A stretch of DNA of 9,469 bases, taken from positions 1 to 9,469 of the forward strand of contig WTHW01000029.1 of the NCBI GenBank assembly GCA_011526395.1, read 5' to 3'. Below the pieces are notes generated by a model that was not told where the DNA came from, did not search any database, and worked only from the letters and a program-made list of their open reading frames with translations. A program made the translations under genes and the position numbers. Below are positions 1 through 6,481 of this stretch, piece by piece. This DNA comes from Alphaproteobacteria bacterium. Its GTDB lineage: Bacteria; Pseudomonadota; Alphaproteobacteria; Puniceispirillales; Puniceispirillaceae. The first letter of the stretch is position 1. Each line of letters begins with the position of its first letter.

Positions 1-2
1 GA

Positions 3-87
3 TGGTGCGGGCGGAGGGACTTGAACCCCCACATCGTTAGATACCAGAACCTAAATCTGGCGCGTCTACCAATTTCGCCACGCCCGC
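3..87 (-). tRNA. tRNA-Leu (anticodon UAG), CCA encoded
   Basis: Read on the minus strand, a 7-bp acceptor stem (GCGGGCG with CGCCCGC) closes a class II tRNA of 85 nt including discriminator A and a genomically encoded CCA (complement of 3-5). The anticodon stem is CCAGA/TCTGG around loop TTTAGGT, which gives anticodon UAG (complement of 51-53) and leucine CUN decoding. The extended variable arm expected of tRNA-Leu is present. The T-arm is GGGGG-TTCAAGT-CCCTC with one G-U pair. It lies 101 bp downstream of tRNA-His on the same strand. I see no defect, and the gene should be functional. Confidence 0.96.
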
Positions 88-130
88 AAATATCAACACA
101 ACAAATGACTGCAGTATTTGTGAGGACATC

Positions 131-159
131 TGCTACCTGATTACCAGTAAAGACGTCAA
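131..159 (-). promoter_or_regulatory. possible promoter of tRNA-Leu
   Basis: On the minus strand a TTGACG -35 box (complement of 154-159) is followed, 17-18 bp later, by a poor -10 match (GTAGCA/TAGCAG). It sits 67 bp before the tRNA-Leu 5' end, almost the same offset as the better promoter before tRNA-His. The matching -35 and offset are the main support. The -10 is weak, so read-through from tRNA-His is an alternative. Confidence 0.25.
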
Positions 160-188
160 TCAAAAAATGTGCCACAGTCATAAAAAAG

Positions 189-266
189 TGGGGCGAGTGA
201 CCGGATTTGAACCGGCGACATCCAGTACCACAAACTGGCGCTCTAACCAACTGAGCTACACCCGCC
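189..266 (-). tRNA. tRNA-His (anticodon GUG), with encoded G-1 and CCA
   Basis: The minus strand gives a complete cloverleaf. The acceptor is GCGGGTG with CACTCGC (one G-U pair), the anticodon stem is CCAGT/ACTGG, and the loop TTGTGGT gives anticodon GUG (complement of 229-231). The T-arm is GCCGG-TTCAAAT-CCGGT. Position 266 supplies an extra 5' G opposite discriminator C73 (complement of 192), the G-1:C73 pair that histidyl-tRNA synthetase recognises in bacteria. CCA is encoded at the complement of 189-191. A run of six T residues follows the CCA immediately on the minus strand. Confidence 0.96.
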
Positions 267-307
267 ATCTTTACCGCGATACCTGTTGTCATATCACAGT
301 GGCGTCA

Positions 308-336
308 TATATGCTTAAAGAGTTGCCACACGTCAA
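308..336 (-). promoter_or_regulatory. sigma70-type promoter for tRNA-His
   Basis: On the minus strand TTGACG (complement of 331-336) is followed after 17 bp by CATATA (complement of 308-313), with an overlapping TATATG at 19 bp. Transcription would start around 300, about 35 nt before the tRNA. The gap 267-390 must also carry the plus-strand promoter of the aminotransferase gene. A TATTAT at 362-367 could be its -10, but I could not pair it with a good -35. Confidence 0.5.
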
Positions 337-390
337 CCAAAAATTACCACAAGAGCATAGATATTATCTAGACATAAGAGTTGCGATGCC

Positions 391-1557
391 ATGTTGTTAA
401 ATGAAGCTAATGAGAGACTTGGAACCGAAAGTGCTTTTACCGTTTTGGCAAGAGCAAACGCGTTAGCGCAAACAGGGGTTGATGTGATTAATTTAGGCAT
501 TGGGCAACCCGATTTCCCTACCCCGCCTCATATCGTTGAGGCAGCTATAAAAGCCATAAAAGATGGCCATCATGGCTACACACCCTCCATGGGCCTACCT
601 ATTTTGCGTGAAGCAGTATCGGCTGACATTGCGACTAGATATGGTGCAAATGTTCCTATATCACGCATACAAATTATGCCAGGCGGCAAACCCACAATGT
701 TTTTTGCATGCATGATGCTTGGAGGAAAAGGTAGGGAAATACTCGTTCCTGACCCCGGCTTTCCCATTTACCAATCTGCAATAAACTACGCTGGCGCCAA
801 GGCAGTATCTTACGGCCTTTCAGAATCACAAGGCTATGCCTTCAGCGCAGATGATGTGTTATCTAAAATCACGCCGAACACATCGCTTATAATTATCAAC
901 TCACCCGCCAATCCTACAGGCGGCATCACACCCAAGACTGAATTGGATAAATTAGTTGCAGGGCTAGAGCATCATCCACATGTAGGCTTATTATCAGATG
1001 AAATATATGACCGCTTATGTTTTGATGGCTCGCCCGTCAGCATGTTAAGCTACCCTGAGATTGCTGATAGACTGATTATTTTGAATGGCTGGTCAAAAAC
1101 ATATGCCATGACTGGCTGGCGCGCTGGCTATGCAATTTGGCCTGAAGGTTTGGTAGATTATGCAGATAGGCTTGCTGTTAATATCCATTCCTGCGTTAAC
1201 GCGCCTACGCAATATGCTGCGCTTGCCGCTACAACTGGCCCGCAAGATTGTGTGGAAGAGATGCGCCTAGCCTTTGCTGATAGAGCAACGCTTATTCATC
1301 AAGAGTTAAATAAGCTAGAGGGAGTCACCTGCCCTTTACCGAAAGGCGCTTTTTATGCATTCGCTAACATCTCAAATACAAAATTCAGCGCTAAAAGCTT
1401 TCAGGATACGGCGCTTGAAAAATATGGAGTCGCATTAATTGCTGGGACCTCGTTTGGTGAATTAGGAGATGGATATGTCCGTCTATCTTGCGCTAATTCG
1501 CAAAGCGCTATTCAGTCGGCTATTGAAAAGTTAGCTCTTATGATTTCTGAATCATAA
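391..1557 (+). CDS. class I/II PLP-dependent aminotransferase (aspartate-type fold)
   Basis: This 388-residue cytosolic transaminase belongs to fold type I and moves an amino group between an amino acid and a 2-oxo acid through pyridoxal phosphate. Visible signatures in order: the substrate-loop motif GIGQPDFPTP near residue 36, the phosphate-region motif PGGKPTMFF, N174-P-T-G, D203 (pyridine nitrogen) and Y206, the Schiff-base lysine K236 within SKTYAMTGWRAGY, and the substrate-carboxylate arginine R364 in YVRLSC. Length is normal for the subgroup. ATG 391 is the only plausible start; an AAGAG 10 bp upstream is a weak ribosome-binding site. It is transcribed away from the tRNAs and separated from glnB by 136 bp. 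The substrate cannot be settled: aspartate is the default guess, but aromatic or branched-chain specificity is possible. GGKPTMFF marks a subfamily distinct from classical AspC. Confidence 0.9.
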   Translation: MLLNEANERLGTESAFTVLARANALAQTGVDVINLGIGQPDFPTPPHIVEAAIKAIKDGHHGYTPSMGLPILREAVSADIATRYGANVPISRIQIMPGGKPTMFFACMMLGGKGREILVPDPGFPIYQSAINYAGAKAVSYGLSESQGYAFSADDVLSKITPNTSLIIINSPANPTGGITPKTELDKLVAGLEHHPHVGLLSDEIYDRLCFDGSPVSMLSYPEIADRLIILNGWSKTYAMTGWRAGYAIWPEGLVDYADRLAVNIHSCVNAPTQYAALAATTGPQDCVEEMRLAFADRATLIHQELNKLEGVTCPLPKGAFYAFANISNTKFSAKSFQDTALEKYGVALIAGTSFGELGDGYVRLSCANSQSAIQSAIEKLALMISES

Positions 1558-1572
1558 AATTGCCTATTTTTT
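1538..1572 (+). terminator. weak hairpin overlapping the aminotransferase stop, possible terminator
   Basis: A perfect 8-bp inverted repeat TTATGATT / AATCATAA (1538-1545 and 1550-1557) with loop TCTG includes the TAA stop, and six T residues follow at 1567-1572. The stem is AT-rich and the T run begins 9 nt after it, so termination would be inefficient at best. Confidence 0.25.
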
Positions 1573-1612
1573 AATCACTTTGTTCACTTTCCCCAGACAT
1601 CGACTTGTATGG

Positions 1613-1641
1613 TTGCAACAAGCGTTAGGGGCGTTTAGGTA
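1613..1641 (+). promoter_or_regulatory. possible sigma70-type promoter of glnB-glnA
   Basis: TTGCAA (1613-1618) lies 17 bp before TAGGTA (1636-1641), about 50 bp upstream of the glnB start. Both boxes are imperfect. I looked for a sigma54 -24/-12 element (GG and GC 10 bp apart) between 1558 and 1693 and found none that fits, so nitrogen-regulated sigma54 transcription is not supported here. Confidence 0.25.
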
Positions 1642-1693
1642 TACAGTGTTAATTTGCGCTTTGTGCGCTGGCTCAACTGACTGGATGGAGAAG

Positions 1694-2032
1694 ATGAAGA
1701 AAATTGAAGCTATCATAAAACCATTCAAACTTGATGAAGTGAAAGAAGCGCTTCATGAAGTGGGTATCCAAGGCATTACTGTTTTAGAAGCAAAAGGCTT
1801 TGGACGTCAGAAAGGTCATACAGAATTATACCGCGGTGCAGAATATATGGTTGATTTTCTGCCCAAGGTAAAAATTGAAGTCGTTGTAATGGAACAAATG
1901 GCAGATCAAGTAATTGAAGCCATCCAATCAGCAGCTCAAACAGGTCGTATCGGTGATGGAAAGATTTTCATATCAACCATCGACGAGGCGATACGTATTA
2001 GAACCGGTGAGAAGGGTGAAGAAGCGATTTAA
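1694..2032 (+). CDS. glnB: nitrogen regulatory protein P-II
   Basis: This 112-residue PII signal protein is the same length as Escherichia coli GlnB and nearly collinear with it. As known for the family, the trimer senses 2-oxoglutarate and ATP/ADP, and controls GlnE (adenylylation of glutamine synthetase) and NtrB. The N-terminus MKKIEAIIKPFKLDEV is canonical. The T-loop (about residues 37-55, GRQKGHTELYRGAEY) keeps Tyr51, the GlnD uridylylation site. The B-loop TGRIGDGKIF is at 83-92, and the C-terminal nucleotide-binding RIRTGE is at 101-106. The frame is open back to 1580, but ATG 1694 is chosen because family proteins begin exactly there. GGAG at 1687-1690 is close to it, and another ATG lies three codons upstream. 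glnA follows 54 bp later with no terminator, so the two are probably co-transcribed, as is common in Alphaproteobacteria. Confidence 0.97.
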   Translation: MKKIEAIIKPFKLDEVKEALHEVGIQGITVLEAKGFGRQKGHTELYRGAEYMVDFLPKVKIEVVVMEQMADQVIEAIQSAAQTGRIGDGKIFISTIDEAIRIRTGEKGEEAI

Positions 2033-2073
2033 TCGCCGCTACACTCTTTTTCAAAAACCAACTTGTAACAGAT

Positions 2074-2080
2074 GGAAGGA
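2074..2080 (+). promoter_or_regulatory. ribosome-binding site of glnA
   Basis: GGAAGGA ends 6 bp before ATG 2087. This strong Shine-Dalgarno sequence decides the start in favour of 2087 over the in-frame ATG at 2072, which would place the site inside the reading frame. Confidence 0.75.
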
Positions 2081-2086
2081 TTTAAG

Positions 2087-3496
2087 ATGTCTGATGCAAA
2101 AAAAATCATGGAAATGATCAAAGAAAATGACATTTCTTTCGTTGATCTGCGTTTTACAGATCCACGTGGTAAAATGCACCATGTAACACAGCATATTGAT
2201 ACAATCGACGAAGAAGCACTTGAAGAAGGCTTCATGTTTGACGGCTCATCAATCGGCGGTTGGAAAGCGATTAACGAATCAGACATGACAATGATGCCTG
2301 ATCTGTATCGTGCATATATCGACCCATTCTTTGCACAGCCTACGCTTGCATTGTTCTGTGACATTCTTGAGCCAAACACTGGTGAAGCTTATAGCCGTGA
2401 CCCACGTGGCACAGCAAAAGCAGCATTGGCACATATGCAGTCTGCTGGCATTGCAGATACAGCATTCTTTGGCCCAGAGGCTGAATTCTTTATGTTTGAA
2501 GATGTAAAGATCGACGTATCAGGTCACCGTGGCTATTACGAAGTAGATTCTGTGGAAGGTCCTTACAACTCAGACCGCGCTTATGAAGAAGGCAATATGG
2601 GTCACCGTCCGGGCGTAAAGGGTGGTTACTTCCCAGTACCTCCAATTGATTCAGGACAGGACATTCGTACAGAAATGCTAGCTGTTATGGCTGACATTGG
2701 TGTTCCAGTTGAAAAGCATCACCATGAAGTTGCACCTTCACAGCATGAGCTAGGCATGAAGTTTGGCACATTGCTTGAAACAGCTGATAACATGCAGCTT
2801 TATAAGTATGTTGTTCACCAAGTTGCGCACGCATATGGCCTTTCTGCAACATTCATGCCAAAGCCAATCGCAGGCGATAACGGTTCTGGCATGCACGTTC
2901 ACCAGTCTCTATGGCAAGATGGCAAGCCGCTATTTGCTGGCAATGGCTATGCGGACCTATCAGAAACAGCACTTTACTACATTGGTGGTATCATCAAGCA
3001 CGCTAAAGCGCTTAACGCATTCACAAACCCATCAACAAACAGCTACAAGCGTTTGATCCCGGGCTATGAAGCACCTGTTATCTTGGCATACTCAGCGCGT
3101 AACCGCTCAGCATCATGCCGTATCCCGCATGTGTCAAATCCAAAGGGCAAGCGCGTGGAAGTACGCTTCCCAGATGCAACAGCGAACCCATATTTGGCGT
3201 TCTCTGCAATGTTGATGGCTGGCCTTGACGGTATCCGCAACAAAATCCACCCTGGTGATGCGATGGATAAGGATCTATATGATCTTCCTGCAGAAGAGCT
3301 AGCACAAATCCCAACAGTTTGTGGTTCACTTCGTGAAGCGCTAGAAGCACTAGATGCAGACCGCGCATTCTTGACTGAAGGTAATGTGTTTACTGATGAC
3401 CAAATCAGTGCATTCATCGAGTTGAAGATGGAAGAAGTCATCAACCTTGAGCACACACCATCACCAATCGAATTCCAGATGTACTATTCTGTCTAA
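2087..3496 (+). CDS. glnA: glutamine synthetase type I
   Basis: GlnA makes glutamine from glutamate, ammonia and ATP in the cytosol, as a dodecamer, and is the main route of ammonia assimilation. The product has 469 residues, the standard GSI length, beginning MSDAKKIMEMIKENDISF. Visible features: an N-terminal beta-grasp region with DLRFTDPRGK, metal-ligand glutamates E131 and E133 in GPEAEFF, the HHHEVAPSQHELG segment, the ATP/glutamate site NGSGMHVHQSLW, the arginine loop NRSASCRIP, and EVRFPDATANPYLAFSAML. Tyr398 (397 without the initiator Met) in KDLYDLPAEE is the GlnE adenylylation site of the GSI-beta subtype. It is second in the glnB-glnA unit and is followed by a strong terminator. 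Codon choice is more biased than in neighbouring genes (no AGA/AGG arginine, Thr mostly ACA), which fits high expression. Confidence 0.98.
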   Translation: MSDAKKIMEMIKENDISFVDLRFTDPRGKMHHVTQHIDTIDEEALEEGFMFDGSSIGGWKAINESDMTMMPDLYRAYIDPFFAQPTLALFCDILEPNTGEAYSRDPRGTAKAALAHMQSAGIADTAFFGPEAEFFMFEDVKIDVSGHRGYYEVDSVEGPYNSDRAYEEGNMGHRPGVKGGYFPVPPIDSGQDIRTEMLAVMADIGVPVEKHHHEVAPSQHELGMKFGTLLETADNMQLYKYVVHQVAHAYGLSATFMPKPIAGDNGSGMHVHQSLWQDGKPLFAGNGYADLSETALYYIGGIIKHAKALNAFTNPSTNSYKRLIPGYEAPVILAYSARNRSASCRIPHVSNPKGKRVEVRFPDATANPYLAFSAMLMAGLDGIRNKIHPGDAMDKDLYDLPAEELAQIPTVCGSLREALEALDADRAFLTEGNVFTDDQISAFIELKMEEVINLEHTPSPIEFQMYYSV

Positions 3497-3527
3497 TTGA
3501 CAAATACACATCTGAATTGATGATTGA

Positions 3528-3563
3528 AAAGACCCTGCTAGGAAGCTAGCAGGGTCTTTTTTT
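3528..3563 (+). terminator. intrinsic terminator of glnB-glnA
   Basis: GACCCTGCTAG (3531-3541) pairs perfectly with CTAGCAGGGTC (3546-3556) around a GAAG loop. An A-tract precedes it and seven T residues follow (3557-3563). This is a textbook Rho-independent terminator 31 bp after the glnA stop. Confidence 0.95.
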
Positions 3564-3575
3564 GCCTAGATGAAG

Positions 3576-3600
3576 TGGTATGCTCTTGCACATCATACCA
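3576..3600. repeat. 7-bp inverted repeat upstream of parE
   Basis: TGGTATG (3576-3582) and CATACCA (3594-3600) are perfect inverted repeats separated by 11 bp. The repeat straddles the predicted parE -35 box (3586-3591), the position expected of a dimeric regulator's operator. No known binding motif is recognised. Confidence 0.4.
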
Positions 3601-3613
3601 GATAAGGTAGATA
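3586..3613 (+). promoter_or_regulatory. probable parE promoter
   Basis: TTGCAC (3586-3591) is followed after 16 bp by TAGATA (3608-3613). Transcription would start near 3620, about 28 nt before ATG 3649. A promoter here, directly after the glnA terminator, supports independent transcription of parE and argues against translation starting at the upstream ATG 3580. Confidence 0.45.
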
Positions 3614-3648
3614 ATAAGGCACGTAATATAGGGGATGATAGGCACAAC

Positions 3649-5631
3649 ATGTCAGATTTATTTGGCTCTTCAGCAGCACAAACAGATTATGATGCTTCCA
3701 AAATTGAAGTTCTGGAAGGGTTAGAACCCGTCCGTCATAGACCGGGTATGTATATAGGCGGCACTGACGAGCGCGCTTACCATCACCTTGCAGCTGAAAT
3801 CTTAGATAATTCAATGGATGAGGCTGTTGCAGGACATGCAAGCCGTATTGAATTTCATCTAGAGGCTGCTGACCGCCTAGTCATCAAAGATAATGGCCGC
3901 GGCATTCCAATTGACCCCCATCCAAAATTTCCAGAAAAATCTGCCCTAGAAGTTATCATGTCTACTTTGCATGCTGGCGGCAAATTTTCAGGCAAAGCCT
4001 ATGAGACATCAGGCGGCCTTCACGGCGTTGGTGCGTCTGTTGTGAACGCTTTATCATCATCAATGATTGTCGAAGTCGCACGTGATAAACAGCTATTCCG
4101 TCAGCAATTCAGCAGAGGCAAAACATTCTCTGCTCTAGAATCAATCGGCGCGGCACCAAATAGGCGCGGCACAAGCATTAGTTTCACGCCAGATACTGAG
4201 ATTTTCGGTGAGACTATGCGTTTCAAGCCAGCCTTGCTGTTCCGTATGGCACGCTCAAAAGCATATTTATTTGCTGGCGTTGAAATTAGATGGAAATGCG
4301 CTTCGGAGCTTTTACGAGACAATAGCGATATACCTGCAGAGGCTACCATTTGTTATCCGGGTGGTTTGGGTGATTATCTTAATGACGCAACAAAAGATAA
4401 AGCCATCATGATATCAAGCCCTTTTGCCGGCAGGACTGAGCTAGAGGGGCAAAAATTTGAATGGGCGATGACATGGTTAGGGCCAGCTGAAGACGGCTTT
4501 ACGCATTCCTATTGTAATACGGTTCCTACACCAAATGGTGGCACGCATGAAGCTGGGTTTCGCGGCGCTATCACCAAAGGCCTGCGCCATTATGGTGATT
4601 TATGCGGACAGAAAAAAGCATCAGAGCTAACAGCAGATGATGTGTTAGCAGGCACCTGCTCGATGCTATCTGTATTTTTAAGAGACCCTCAATTCCAAGG
4701 TCAGACAAAAGATAAACTTGTCTCCATGGAAGCGCAAAAATGGACAGAGACAGCCATAAGAGATCGTTTTGAGCTATGGTTATCAGCAGAGCCAGATAGA
4801 GCCAATTGGCTGCTGGAACAAGCTATTGAGCGCATGGAAGACCGCAAAAGAAAGCGTAAAGAAAAAGAAGTCGCACGCAAAACGGCCACAAGAAAATTAC
4901 GCCTCCCTGGCAAATTAGCAGATTGCTCTGCTCAAGACACATCAGCCACAGAACTATTTTTAGTTGAGGGTGATTCAGCGGGCGGTTCAGCAAAATCAGC
5001 TAGAGATCGTAAAACGCAAGCTGTCTTACCTCTGCGTGGTAAAATTCTGAATGTAGCAAGTGCAACAGCAGATAAATTATCAGCCAACCAAGAATTAAGC
5101 GATTTATCCCTAGCCCTTGGTGTTAAAGGCGGCAAAGATTTCAAACTTGAAGATCTGCGTTATGGTCGCATCATTATCATGACAGATGCTGATGTTGATG
5201 GTGCCCATATTGCGGCGCTGTTAATGACATATTTTTATCGCGAAATGCCACATCTTATCGAAGCAGGCCGATTATATCTTGCTCAACCGCCTCTATATCG
5301 CATGACTCAAGGCTCGAAAACCTTGTATGCTTTGGATGATGCACATAAGGATGAATTGCTAAAATCAGGTTTTGACGGTCGCGGCAAAATTGAAATATCA
5401 CGATTCAAGGGGCTCGGCGAAATGCCGCCAGCCCAACTCAAAGAGACAACAATGTCAAAGGACAGCAGACGCCTCTTAAGAGTTGCTCTTCCGCTTCGTG
5501 ATGCAGTTGGCGCTGATGAAAGGCGCGGCGTAGATAGCCTTGTTAATACTTTGATGGGCAAAAAGCCTGAGCTGCGATTTGGCTATATAAGAGACCATGC
5601 TGAAGAGGTTATGGCGACTTTGGATGTCTAA
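3649..5631 (+). CDS. parE: DNA topoisomerase IV subunit B
   Basis: ParE is the ATPase subunit of topoisomerase IV, which with ParC decatenates daughter chromosomes. The product has 660 residues. The GHKL ATPase domain shows E50 (catalytic base) and N54 in EILDNSMDEA, D81-N-G-R-G-I-P and the lid GGLHGVG at 122-128. The transducer domain carries the QTK loop with K354. The TOPRIM domain has E440-G-D-S-A-G-G and the metal acidic triad in DADVDG (513-518), followed by PPLYR and RFKGLGEMPP. Its length, without the large insertion of proteobacterial GyrB (about 800 residues), favours ParE over GyrB. The start at 3649 is chosen because MSDLFG fits the family and AGG lies 6 bp upstream; the frame stays open to an ATG at 3580. 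The stop overlaps that of the convergent hydrolase gene by 4 bp. Confidence 0.93.
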   Translation: MSDLFGSSAAQTDYDASKIEVLEGLEPVRHRPGMYIGGTDERAYHHLAAEILDNSMDEAVAGHASRIEFHLEAADRLVIKDNGRGIPIDPHPKFPEKSALEVIMSTLHAGGKFSGKAYETSGGLHGVGASVVNALSSSMIVEVARDKQLFRQQFSRGKTFSALESIGAAPNRRGTSISFTPDTEIFGETMRFKPALLFRMARSKAYLFAGVEIRWKCASELLRDNSDIPAEATICYPGGLGDYLNDATKDKAIMISSPFAGRTELEGQKFEWAMTWLGPAEDGFTHSYCNTVPTPNGGTHEAGFRGAITKGLRHYGDLCGQKKASELTADDVLAGTCSMLSVFLRDPQFQGQTKDKLVSMEAQKWTETAIRDRFELWLSAEPDRANWLLEQAIERMEDRKRKRKEKEVARKTATRKLRLPGKLADCSAQDTSATELFLVEGDSAGGSAKSARDRKTQAVLPLRGKILNVASATADKLSANQELSDLSLALGVKGGKDFKLEDLRYGRIIIMTDADVDGAHIAALLMTYFYREMPHLIEAGRLYLAQPPLYRMTQGSKTLYALDDAHKDELLKSGFDGRGKIEISRFKGLGEMPPAQLKETTMSKDSRRLLRVALPLRDAVGADERRGVDSLVNTLMGKKPELRFGYIRDHAEEVMATLDV

Positions 5632-5642
5632 AGCTTGCCATA
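5610..5642. repeat. imperfect inverted repeat across the parE/hydrolase stop overlap
   Basis: TATGGC (5610-5615) pairs with GCCATA (5637-5642), and CTTT (5618-5621) with AAAG (5630-5633). They are separated by a small internal loop, with an 8-nt apical loop. It spans both stop codons. No T run follows on either strand, so it is not a classical intrinsic terminator, but it could slow polymerase or protect both 3' ends. Confidence 0.35.
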
Positions 5643-6323
5643 CCAACGCAACAGAGCCTCATTCACAGCTTCTGGCGCTTCCATAGTCGACATATGAGCA
5701 ATATTTTCGAGCAAAACCAATTCAGCATTCGGTAGTAGAGATGCGGTTTCTTGTGACTCAGTTGGCGGTGTTAGCACGTCTTGCGTGCCACAAATAACAA
5801 TCGCCGGCTTTTCAAATGATGCCAGATTATCGCGCTGGTCAAGGCGGTTCATGATAGCAGTTTGTTGGAGCATAAAATTCTCCTGACCAATCTGAGCGCC
5901 CATACCGAGAACAATATCAGTTTTCACCTTGTCTTTCAGAGCTTCTTCTGAAAAAAACCGAGGAAGCAAGCGAGGTGTTACGCCTTTAAACTTTCCAATT
6001 TTTGACAAATTTACCAGTTCAGAACGCGCTTGCTTTTTTTCTTCAGTATCGGCGCGCGATGATGTTGAAACAAGCGCGGCACCGGTAATTCTGTTCTTTG
6101 AAAGTCGCATAATCTCAAGAGCTACATAACCACCCATTGAAAAGCCCAATACAGCAAAATCCCCATCCATTTGCGCTAGCGCTCTTTCTGCCATGCCGCC
6201 AATACTATCCATAGAGGTGGTATCTGCTATGTGGCACTCTGCTACCCCTTCAAATGCTTTGATTTGCTCTTCAAATATCTCTCCTGTGCATAATAACCCT
6301 GGGATGAATAAAATTTGAGACAT
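5628..6323 (-). CDS. alpha/beta hydrolase of unknown substrate
   Basis: This 231-residue soluble protein has the alpha/beta-hydrolase fold and no visible signal peptide or membrane segment. The catalytic triad can be placed at S62 in the nucleophile elbow GFSMGG, D182 in CGTQDVLTP and H210 in IAHMSTMEAPE. FIPGLLCTG at 6-14 fits the oxyanion-hole HGxP-like loop. This arrangement resembles esterases and the MenH/BioH-type group, but neither function can be claimed, because no menaquinone or biotin genes are near. ATG 6323 is chosen over an in-frame TTG two codons upstream (6329). Only a weak AGG lies 10 bp before the ATG. It converges on parE, sharing 4 bp at the stops, and diverges from the helicase gene. 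Confidence 0.85.
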   Translation of the reverse strand: MSQILFIPGLLCTGEIFEEQIKAFEGVAECHIADTTSMDSIGGMAERALAQMDGDFAVLGFSMGGYVALEIMRLSKNRITGAALVSTSSRADTEEKKQARSELVNLSKIGKFKGVTPRLLPRFFSEEALKDKVKTDIVLGMGAQIGQENFMLQQTAIMNRLDQRDNLASFEKPAIVICGTQDVLTPPTESQETASLLPNAELVLLENIAHMSTMEAPEAVNEALLRWYGKL

Positions 6324-6353
6324 GTTCAAAATACCTGCATTTTAATTGGAGCC

Positions 6354-6382
6354 TTGCTTTCCGAGCAATATGGATGTATCAC
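6354..6382 (+). promoter_or_regulatory. candidate promoter of the DEAD-box helicase gene
   Basis: TTGCTT (6354-6359) and TATCAC (6377-6382) are 17 bp apart. A start near 6390 would leave a leader of about 90 nt containing the inverted repeat at 6428-6450. A rival is TTGCGA (6384-6389) with CATATG or TATGAT at 6408-6415, at wider spacing. Confidence 0.25.
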
Positions 6383-6401
6383 TTTGCGAGTGTTATTTCA
6401 A
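6373..6401 (-). promoter_or_regulatory. candidate promoter of the alpha/beta hydrolase gene
   Basis: On the minus strand TTGAAA (complement of 6396-6401) lies 17 bp before TACATC (complement of 6373-6378). The -35 is good and the -10 poor. It would overlap the candidate helicase promoter face to face, so the two genes may interfere with each other's transcription. Confidence 0.25.
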
Positions 6402-6427
6402 ATGCGCCATATGATGGCAGCTAATGT

Positions 6428-6450
6428 GCTAGAAATTGTAATGTTCTAGC
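6428..6450. repeat. 7-bp inverted repeat in the helicase leader
   Basis: GCTAGAA (6428-6434) and TTCTAGC (6444-6450) are perfect inverted repeats with a 9-nt spacer, ending 31 bp before the helicase start. As RNA this would be a 7-bp hairpin in the 5' leader; as DNA it could be an operator. It is not followed by a T run. Confidence 0.4.
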
Positions 6451-6481
6451 TATTGTTAACGGACCAAAAAGGTATCCATAT

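Noticed and set aside
167..400. 77-residue plus-strand reading frame
   Set aside because: It reads through the antisense of tRNA-His and the intergenic region, and has no ribosome-binding site or family resemblance.
1664..1690. sigma54-like element (TGGCTC followed by TGG) before glnB
   Set aside because: The downstream half lacks the essential GC and has the wrong spacing from GG.
1580..1693. 38-residue N-terminal extension of GlnB
   Set aside because: PII proteins begin at MKKIEAII; the extension covers the likely promoter and has no conserved content.
2029..2379. 116-residue minus-strand frame over the start of glnA, and other frames opposite glnA and parE
   Set aside because: They are antisense shadows of strongly coding genes, with no ribosome-binding sites or recognisable protein features.
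3580..3648. 23-residue N-terminal extension of ParE
   Set aside because: It overlaps the inverted repeat and predicted promoter; MSDLFG at 3649 has a better ribosome-binding site.
3649..5631. annotation as gyrB
   Set aside because: The protein is about 660 residues, without the extra domain that makes proteobacterial GyrB about 800 residues, and it has a ParE-type C-terminus.
6354..6368. TTGCT / AGCAA inverted repeat as a terminator or riboswitch stem
   Set aside because: The stem is only 5 bp with no T run and no conserved aptamer features; it is likely chance.
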